Shown here one piece after another: positions 1 through 4,868 of a stretch of DNA of 13,833 nt. Within the stretch, counting starts at the first letter, position 1. Every line of letters begins with the position of its first letter. The stretch lies in contig CAZKPU010000068.1 of the NCBI GenBank assembly GCA_964554715.1, forward strand, positions 1 to 13,833, in the 5' to 3' direction. Origin of the DNA: RXOA01 sp964554715 (GTDB lineage: Bacteria > Bipolaricaulota > Bipolaricaulia > UBA7950 > UBA9294). Position numbers and translations under genes: made by a program. The notes under the pieces are model-generated. The model was given only the letters and a program-made list of their open reading frames with translations, was not told the DNA's origin and ran no database searches.

Positions 1-646
1 ATCCCGGCTTTCCCCAGTTGACGAACACGAGGAAACCGATCATCACGGCGACGAACGCGGCGGTCTTCCACAAGGGGCGAGCTTCGGGTGTCTCCTGAGG
101 CGCAACGGCGGCAGCCTGTTGTTCGCGTGTTTGCTCCTCGTGGCGGAACAGGAAGTGCATCGCAAGTCCGATCAGAATCGCAAACAACACCGCCCCGATC
201 GCCCGCGCAATCCCGAACTCCACTCCGAGAACTCGAGCCGTGAGGATGATCGCCAACACGTTGATCGCGGGCCCGGAATACAAGAACGCAACCGCCGGAC
301 CGAGGCCGGCGCCGCGCTTGTAGATGCCGGCAAACAGCGGAAGCACGGTACACGAACACACGGCAAGAACCGCGCCGGACACAGAGGCAACCGTATAGGC
401 AACCGCTTTTCGCGCTGACGAACCCAGATACTTGATGACACTGCCTTGCTTGATGAAGACGGCGATCGCGCCGGCGATGAAGAACGCAGGCACAAGACAG
501 AGCAACACATGCTCCCGTGCATACTCCTGGAGCATGGCAAACGCCTCGCCGATTGCGGTTGAAACGCGCGGGTTTCCGAACGGAACGAAGTAGGCGAATA
601 GGAAGGTTGCGGCAAGGATGGTGAAGATGCGGAGCTGCTTGTTCAT
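1..646 (-). CDS. DUF318/ArsP-type permease, C-terminus beyond window
   Basis: This is an integral inner-membrane protein of the predicted-permease family DUF318 (UPF0718/ArsP-like); relatives paired with ArsR regulators export arsenicals or related toxic compounds. Reading from the ATG at 646, 215 residues are visible before the window edge. There is a hydrophobic segment at about residues 6-22, further helices at about 47-66 and 82-108, a family-typical C-S-C-T-V-L-P motif at 97-103, then a G-P-A-I-N-V segment at about 125-130, helices at 125-140 and 147-167, a charged linker (168-193) and the start of another helix. Full members are usually 300 residues or more, so roughly a third is missing because of the window edge, not because of damage. 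The start codon shares ATGA with the stop of the upstream regulator, so the two are translationally coupled. Substrate is inferred from the regulator type only. Confidence 0.85.
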   Translation of the reverse strand, partial: MNKQLRIFTILAATFLFAYFVPFGNPRVSTAIGEAFAMLQEYAREHVLLCLVPAFFIAGAIAVFIKQGSVIKYLGSSARKAVAYTVASVSGAVLAVCSCTVLPLFAGIYKRGAGLGPAVAFLYSGPAINVLAIILTARVLGVEFGIARAIGAVLFAILIGLAMHFLFRHEEQTREQQAAAVAPQETPEARPLWKTAAFVAVMIGFLVFVNWGKPG

Positions 647-927
647 GAGCCATCCTCTGGGAGAGGGAGCCGTTCAAGGTGTTGGAGAACCTCGAGGATG
701 CTGGGATCCGATAGGTGCCACATCACGCGGACACCGTCCCTGCGCGAGGCAATGAGCCCCGACCGTGAAAGCTGCGCGAGATGCCGTGAGACCACGGATG
801 CATCGAGGTCGAGGACCGGCGCAAACTCACATCCGCAGAGTTCGCCCTGGGAGAGCATGTCGAGAATGCGGATGCGTGCAGGGTGGGCGATCGCTTTGGC
901 GACGGTGGTAATCCTGAAAGGGTTCAT
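643..927 (-). CDS. ArsR-family metalloregulator
   Basis: A 94-residue winged-helix repressor of the ArsR/SmtB family. It has the family pattern A-I-A-H-P-A-R-I-R-I-L-D-M-L at about residues 12-25, followed by E-L-C-G-C-E with Cys31 and Cys33 in the position of the ELCxC metal-binding box of arsenic/antimony sensors, and a recognition-helix segment ending V-V-S-R-H-L. Known members bind the promoter as dimers and release DNA on binding metal(loid). The start at 927 is chosen because AAGGAG sits 5 bases upstream; an in-frame ATG at 945 and a longer extension to 1029 lack this and would run over the promoter. The gene is first in an operon with the permease and probably autoregulates through the palindromes at 937-958. 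Arsenic is the best guess for inducer, but the third ligand cannot be identified. Confidence 0.9.
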   Translation of the reverse strand: MNPFRITTVAKAIAHPARIRILDMLSQGELCGCEFAPVLDLDASVVSRHLAQLSRSGLIASRRDGVRVMWHLSDPSILEVLQHLERLPLPEDGS

Positions 928-936
928 GTTGCTCCT

Positions 937-958
937 TGCATTCATGCACAATATTGCA
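937..958. promoter_or_regulatory. Candidate ArsR operator (palindromes)
   Basis: Two adjoining palindromes lie between promoter and start codon. TGCAT-TC-ATGCA spans 937-948 and CAATATTG, a perfect 8-base palindrome, spans 949-956; TGCA recurs at 937-940, 945-948 and 955-958. Position over the predicted transcript start supports operator function. Binding by the adjacent ArsR protein is inferred. Confidence 0.55.
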
Positions 959-961
959 CGG

Positions 962-990
962 AGGATAGAGTGATCGCTCGCTCTTGTCAA
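962..990 (-). promoter_or_regulatory. Sigma70-type promoter of the arsR-permease operon
   Basis: On the minus strand, a perfect -35 box TTGACA (990-985) is followed by a 17-base spacer and a -10-like TATCCT (967-962, 4 of 6 matches). The predicted transcript start near 955 falls inside the palindromic region 937-958, which is how ArsR repressors usually occlude their promoter. Confidence 0.75.
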
Positions 991-1048
991 GAGGTGCGCC
1001 ACAGAGCGCCGCCAAGAGGCTGTGAGCAAGCGAGCTGGAAGCGATCGA

Positions 1049-1072
1049 GCCGGGCCCGCCGGTTGCCCCGGC
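1049..1072 (-). terminator. GC-rich hairpin after acetate kinase, possible terminator
   Basis: GCCGGG (1049-1054) pairs with CCCGGC (1067-1072) just beyond the acetate kinase stop codon. There is no T tract on either strand, so intrinsic termination is uncertain; it may only separate the ackA and arsR units. Confidence 0.25.
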
Positions 1073-1085
1073 AGAGGTGACCTCG

Positions 1086-2361
1086 CTACGGTGCGTCGGT
1101 CAGGAGAAGGCCTTCCTGGGCGATGACACGATCCTCATCGTTGCGCACGGCAAGGATCGGGGTTGCGCTCTCGTTTGCGTGGAGGGGGACCACGTCTTGT
1201 ACGCCCCGAGCACGATTGGCCGCGGGATCGAGGCGGAACCCGAGATGCTGAAGTCGTTCACAGACCTGTTCCCGGACCTCCGGACATCGCAGGCCGATGT
1301 CGTCGGTAAAGACGAGCGCATCGATCGGTCCGGCGACGGCCAGCATCGCTCCGATCGCGGATGTGAGCCGATGGACGAATACACGAACGGCGAGCATCGC
1401 TCGTTGCCGGGAACGATCGGAAGAGCCGGAGCCGGGCTGCGTGCCGCGAGCGATGGCCAGCAGGTCGCGGATGTCGCTGGATAGGCCCGAGAGTCCGAGA
1501 AGACCGCTGTTGCGATTCAGGAGCTGACGCGCTTCTTCGGTTCCGCCGCTCAGGCGGTCTGCTAGCTGGAGCGGGATCATCGGATCTACATCCCCGCTCC
1601 GTGTGCTCATCACCAGGCCGGCTGTCGGTGTTGCGCCCATCGATGTGTCAACCGAACGGCCGTTTCGAATGGCAGCAACGCTAGAGCCACCGGTTCCCAA
1701 GTGGCAAGCGACAAGAGAGACGGCATCGCTCAGCAGATCGAAGTATCTGGCTGTCTTTNNNNNNNNNNCGGCGAGGATCTGGTCAAGCCGATCCTATCTT
1801 TGACGTGACGTCTTGGTACGACAGGCCGTGGAAGCCGGCCTTTCGCATCGTCGGATCGAGAAACCATGGATACGGCAGTGCGTAGGTTCGCGCTTCCTCG
1901 GGCAGGTGGCGATGAAACGCCGTGTCGAACGCGACGTACTGGGGCACATCCGGCATCTCGAGCTGTGTGACGTGAATGACGGAAAGGCTGTTCGGGTTGT
2001 GGATCGGTGCAAGCGAACGGCACGCATCCAACTGCTCGAGCACGGTCGGGGAGATCCAGACCGAACGGTCGAAGCGGAAGCCGCCGTGCACGAAACGATG
2101 GCCGATCCGGTCGATGTTGAATCCGCGATCTCGAACCAAGTCGAGCAACATCTTGGCGGCGGCCGCATGGGAAGGAACGGCTGCAGGGATTCGACCCGCG
2201 CCGCCGGACATCGTGTAGCTGACATGCCCTTGCACGAGTCCATGGACTGCGACTCTGTGCGCCTTGGCGGACAAGACTTCGCAGATACGGCCAGAAGGAT
2301 CGATCTCGAACAGCTTCATGGAGAGTGAGGAGCTGCCGGCATTGAACGTGGCGATGTTCAT
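1086..2361 (-). CDS. ackA: Acetate kinase, interrupted by an assembly gap
   Basis: Acetate kinase interconverts acetate + ATP and acetyl phosphate + ADP in the cytoplasm. The N-terminal half (2361-1802) has N-A-G-S-S-S-L, the H-G-G segment, the H-N-P motif, A-F-D-T-A-F-H (the family's catalytic Asp) and G-F-H-G. The C-terminal half (1758-1086) has H-L-G-T-G-G-S, S-V-D-T-S-M-G, L-V-M-S-T-R-S-G-D-V-D-P and S-G-L-S-S-D-I-R-D. The halves are separated by 10 Ns and 33 unrelated bases that introduce a frameshift and a TGA. Removing 1759-1801 gives one 1233-base frame of 410 codons plus stop, a normal family length, with the usual 26 residues between F-H-G and H-L-G. The usual nucleotide-site motif F-T-G-G-I-G-E-N reads F-T-D-D-I-G-L-R here. 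No Shine-Dalgarno is seen before ATG 2361, but the family N-terminus fixes the start. No phosphotransacetylase gene is visible. Confidence 0.88.
1759..1801. other. Assembly gap (10 N) plus 33 bp of extraneous sequence in ackA
   Basis: Ns occupy 1759-1768 and unrelated bases occupy 1769-1801. The insert ends in TCTTT (1797-1801), duplicating the TCTTT just left of the gap (1754-1758). Deleting the interval fuses the two acetate kinase halves in frame with no residue missing. The 28 unique bases are too short to identify. Confidence 0.85.
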
Positions 2362-2376
2362 GGTCGATCGGGTCTG

Positions 2377-2404
2377 ATTCTACCGAGAGGGCTCGGTCTG
2401 TCGA
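2377..2404 (-). promoter_or_regulatory. ackA promoter with an inverted repeat in the spacer
   Basis: On the minus strand, -35 TCGACA (2404-2399, 5 of 6) and -10 TAGAAT (2382-2377, 5 of 6) are separated by 16 bases. A perfect inverted repeat ACCGAG-AGGG-CTCGGT (2382-2397) fills the spacer and touches the -10 box, a good position for a repressor or activator site. Only 15 bases separate the -10 from the ATG at 2361, so the leader would be about 8-9 bases with no room for a Shine-Dalgarno. Confidence 0.6.
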
Positions 2405-2453
2405 GCGGCCTGCTCCGTGGGAACGAAAACGGGGCGGATCGACAGCCGGCGGA

Positions 2454-2482
2454 TTGCGTTCCGGGGACAAGGCGGCGATACT
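2454..2482 (+). promoter_or_regulatory. Weak candidate promoter for the flavin reductase
   Basis: TTGCGT (2454-2459), a 17-base spacer and GATACT (2477-2482, 4 of 6) lie about 60 bases before the TTG start. The -35 match is poor, so this is tentative. Confidence 0.3.
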
Positions 2483-2542
2483 CAAACGGAAGCTTCACCT
2501 CGGGTGCAAGGGACCTGGCCACGGAATCTTCGGAGGAATGAA

Positions 2543-3264
2543 TTGAGCCAACACGCCGCATCGAACATCGAATGGGACAGAAGCGCCCGGATTCTTCGCG
2601 GATCGTTGGAGACAGGCGGAGCGTTCCTGCTCACCAACACGCCCGACGGTCGAACCAACCCGATGACGATCGGATGGGCGCAGATCGGGATCATTTGGGG
2701 ACGCCCGGTTTGCACGGTGTTTGTCCGCAAGAGCCGCTACACCTATGGGTGTATTACGGCGGCCAGCGAGTTTGCTGTGAGCGTTCCCGGGGACGACAGC
2801 TTCCGGAAAGAACTGGCGGTCTGCGGTTCCGTGTCGGGTCGAGATACAGACAAGGTTCGCGATTTGCACCTCAATCTGGTGGATGGCCGTGCGATCGAGA
2901 CGGCNNNNNNNNNNCCGGCGTCGACAACTTCTTCGGCAATGTCTACGACGCCTGGTCGGCGGCCAACCAGCTGCTGCAGGGCAAGCTGGACGACGGGCTG
3001 CAGATGGGCATGCGCGTGGCCACCAATACGCTGTTCGGTCTGGGCGGGCTGCTCGACCCGGCGGTGCTCGAGGGGTGTGGGCTGCAGATCGAGTGCCGGA
3101 TCCTCGCGTACACGCAGATGCTTCCGGATGATCTGCTCTCGGACGATGTGCGAAGCAGCTACTACCCGGCCGGCGATGAACACCTGGTCGTCTTCGGCGA
3201 AATCGTTGCGATGTACGAAGCGACAACGGATCAGGTAACGGAGAGGGTGCAGTCGGATGAGTAG
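2543..3264 (+). CDS. Flavin reductase-like FMN-binding split-barrel protein, interrupted by an assembly gap
   Basis: A cytoplasmic flavin-reductase-domain protein; relatives bind FMN and pass electrons to partner proteins. The N-terminal part has the family pattern N-P-M-T-I-G-W followed by G-R-P-V-C-T-V-F-V-R-K-S-R-Y-T and F-A-V-S-V-P. The C-terminal part resumes at V-L-E-G-C-G-L-Q-I-E-C-R-I and ends with Y-P-A-G-D-E-H-L-V-V-F-G-E-I, both typical. Between them lie 10 Ns and a stretch coding for an unrelated MlaA fragment. Excising 2905-3062 leaves 564 bases, 187 codons plus stop, in a single frame. The start is TTG 2543, with GGAGG at 2532-2536; the ATG at 2538 opens a two-codon frame and no in-frame ATG exists near the N-terminus. 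The stop overlaps the DUF1893 start, suggesting coupled translation. Electron partner is unknown. Confidence 0.85.
2905..3062. other. Assembly gap (10 N) plus 148 bp of foreign sequence in the flavin reductase
   Basis: Ns span 2905-2914; the following 148 bases do not belong to the host gene. The insert ends with CGGC (3059-3062), repeating the CGGC left of the gap (2901-2904). Its 158-base length is not a multiple of three, yet deletion restores the host frame and a continuous protein alignment pattern across the joint. Confidence 0.88.
2915..3062 (+). pseudogene. MlaA/VacJ lipoprotein fragment (likely contaminant or chimera)
   Basis: From 2917, about 49 codons match the core of MlaA (VacJ), the outer-membrane lipoprotein of the Mla phospholipid-transport system. 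Visible family features are G-V-D-N-F-F-G-N, L-L-Q-G-K and N-T-L-F-G-L-G-G-L-L-D-P-A. Full MlaA proteins are about 230-280 residues, so only an internal piece is present, with no start or stop. Codon use (almost entirely GGC, CTG, GCC, GAC) is sharper than in neighbouring genes and resembles high-GC Proteobacteria. Because it splits a gene that is otherwise perfect and abuts Ns, it is best read as chimeric assembly, not as a resident gene. Confidence 0.8.
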
Positions 3265-3793
3265 TTCCCGAGTTGGTGCCTCCGGTGGTCGCGCTGGTTG
3301 CTCATCGACCTGTGAGTCCGTGGGCGCCGAAAACACGAGCACTCGAGGAGAGTGGCTTCTCTGTACGCTGCGTGTGGAGAGGATGCGGCTGATCGCGATG
3401 CGCGGGAGTCAGCTTGTATACCGCAACGATCAGCGGGGAATCCGCCCTCTTCTGGAGATGCTCGCTTCGGCGCCGGAGGGGCGTCTGCGCGGAGCTTCGT
3501 TTGCCGATACGGTGGTCGGGAAGGCTTCGGCTTTGCTGTTGACCCTTGCCGAGGCGTCGTTTGTTGCCACCGACCTGCTTTCGGATGCGGCAGCGGAGCT
3601 TCTTACGGAGCAGGGCGTGCGGTTTTACGCGCGCAGGCGTGTGACCCAGATTGCGGGACGCGTACCGGGGCAGCCGTGCCCGTTTGAGCAGGCCGTAGCA
3701 TCGGTGCACGATCCCGCCGAGGCACTCGAGATCCTTGCATCCGTGCAAGAGAAGCTTCGGGATCAGGGTTCACAGCACGGGCCGCAGGAATAG
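3257..3793 (+). CDS. DUF1893 family protein
   Basis: This 178-residue protein carries a DUF1893 domain from about residue 33 onward. Supporting patterns are R-G-I-R-P-L-L-E-M-L near residues 60-69, V-V-G-K-A-S-A-L-L-L near 86-95, a segment placing an Ala-rich helix before L-L-T-E-Q-G-V-R-F, and a C-P-F-E-Q-A-V motif at about 141-147, where the family commonly has a conserved Cys. The biochemical role of the family is not established; some members are linked to cytidine-deaminase-like folds. The ATG at 3257 overlaps the flavin reductase stop by 8 bases with GAGAGG upstream. The first 32 residues look low-complexity, so an internal start such as the Met at about residue 43 is possible. The overlap suggests a shared transcript and perhaps a redox-related role, which is inference. 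Confidence 0.75.
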   Translation: MSSSRVGASGGRAGCSSTCESVGAENTSTRGEWLLCTLRVERMRLIAMRGSQLVYRNDQRGIRPLLEMLASAPEGRLRGASFADTVVGKASALLLTLAEASFVATDLLSDAAAELLTEQGVRFYARRRVTQIAGRVPGQPCPFEQAVASVHDPAEALEILASVQEKLRDQGSQHGPQE

Positions 3794-3816
3794 CTCGGCG
3801 GAAAGCATGCCGCGAG
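3794..3816. terminator. Hairpin between convergent genes
   Basis: CTC-g-GCGG (3794-3801) pairs with CCGC-GAG (3810-3816), leaving one bulged G and an 8-base loop. The hairpin fills exactly the space between the stop codons of the convergent DUF1893 and PorV-like genes. It lacks a T tract, so bidirectional termination is a guess. Confidence 0.35.
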
Positions 3817-4782
3817 TCAGAACGTGAACCGTGCCGAGACGATGTGCGATCCGGAGACTCCGATGACCCCTTGCTGGAACGGCTGGACGTAGGCGTAGTC
3901 AACGACAACCCCGCGGATCGGGCCGACACCGACCCCGCCCGAGAATCTCACACTGCGAGTGTCTCCGCCGACGGAGGGTTCAATGCGGACACCTGCTCGG
4001 AGCGACAGACTCGGAATCACGTGGATCTCCACGCCTGCACCGAGCGATGGAGCCTGATCTCGGGTGAGCGTAGCCTCGGACGAGACGGTGAGAGCGCCGT
4101 CCAGCCAGCTTGCGGCTGCCGCAAGCCGGTGGGTTGCCGGGACAACGGAGATCGGTTCTTGCCCCGTTCCCTTCCACTGAATCAACGTGTTGGAGATGTC
4201 GCGGCTGTGGAAAGCGAGCGTCCAAACCCCGGTCGAGAACCGGCCGCCCAGATCCCAGCCGAATCCGCTCGCCTGCCCTTCGAGCATCTGTTCACGGTAG
4301 AGCTTGAGCGTCGTTCCCAGACGGAGCGATCCGGTCTGAACCGGGGAGCCGACACCGACTCCCACAAGCAGGATCGAGCTTGTGAAGTCGAAGAAGCCGT
4401 TGGCTTCCGTGCTCGGGATGTCCTCGACGGATGCGTTGAGCCAACCGATCCCCCAGCCGAGGCGGTCCGGTTCGAGGGAGGCTGCGGAGCCTACGAATTG
4501 TTGCGAGTAGCCGAGGTTGGGACCGAGCGGCTGGCTGTACATCGCAGCGATCTCCAACGGAACGGAGCATAGCTGTGCCGGGTTCCAGAATACGGCGGTT
4601 GCGTCTTCGACGATGGCGATCGTCGCCCCGCCGAGGGCAAGCGCGCGTGCGCCGATGCCGTCGCGGAACTGGGCTGCCGCACTCCAGCCGGGTTCGATCT
4701 GTGCCTGAGCCACGGATGCAAACGCAAGACATACCAGGGCGATGAGGATCGCCGTCTTTGTCGCGATCAGTTGGTTCCGCAT
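3817..4782 (-). CDS. PorV/UPF0164-like outer-membrane beta-barrel protein
   Basis: A 321-residue exported protein with a signal peptide (positive n-region with R2 and K9, hydrophobic core 11-22, likely cleavage after A-Q-A at about 28). The mature N-terminus has the PorV/PorQ-type pattern G-A-R-A-L-A-L-G-G-A-T-I-A-I-V-E-D-A-T-A-V-F-W-N-P-A-Q-L, and the remainder alternates short hydrophobic strands and Gly/Asn turns, ending in R-F-T-F with a terminal aromatic as in outer-membrane barrels. PorV proteins of Bacteroidota act in type IX secretion; related families elsewhere have unknown roles or act as transporters. The start at 4782 has AGGAGG seven bases upstream. It lies downstream of the secreted toroid protein on the same strand, 86 bases apart with a hairpin between, so it may be partly co-transcribed. 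Assignment to PorV proper rather than a FadL-like barrel is moderate. Confidence 0.75.
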   Translation of the reverse strand: MRNQLIATKTAILIALVCLAFASVAQAQIEPGWSAAAQFRDGIGARALALGGATIAIVEDATAVFWNPAQLCSVPLEIAAMYSQPLGPNLGYSQQFVGSAASLEPDRLGWGIGWLNASVEDIPSTEANGFFDFTSSILLVGVGVGSPVQTGSLRLGTTLKLYREQMLEGQASGFGWDLGGRFSTGVWTLAFHSRDISNTLIQWKGTGQEPISVVPATHRLAAAASWLDGALTVSSEATLTRDQAPSLGAGVEIHVIPSLSLRAGVRIEPSVGGDTRSVRFSGGVGVGPIRGVVVDYAYVQPFQQGVIGVSGSHIVSARFTF

Positions 4783-4826
4783 GATCAGCCTCCTATAAGC
4801 CTGCCACGTAGATTATCCTACAAGAA

Positions 4827-4855
4827 GGAGGCGGATCCCGAAAAGACCCGCCTCC
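4827..4855 (-). terminator. Hairpin terminator or attenuator between toroid protein and PorV-like gene
   Basis: GGAGGCGG (4827-4834) pairs perfectly with CCGCCTCC (4848-4855) across a 13-base loop. On the minus strand it follows the toroid gene stop by 13 bases and is succeeded by TTCTTGT, a short T-rich run. This would end or reduce transcription before the PorV-like gene. Confidence 0.5.
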
Positions 4856-4868
4856 GATGATCGAATTC

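Noticed and set aside
1783..1785. In-frame TGA in ackA as selenocysteine or recoding site
   Set aside because: The stop lies in the extraneous bases and disappears when the insert is removed; no recoding needs to be invoked.
1730..2485. Minus-strand frame reading straight through the first gap
   Set aside because: It overlaps the authentic acetate kinase frame and the ackA promoter, and only stays open through the Ns; its translation matches no family.
1759..3062. Interpretation of the two interruptions as transposon insertions with 4-5 base target duplications
   Set aside because: The inserts differ from each other, have no terminal inverted repeats or transposase, contain an internal MlaA fragment, and abut Ns. 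Chimeric assembly explains them better, though long reads are needed to close the question.
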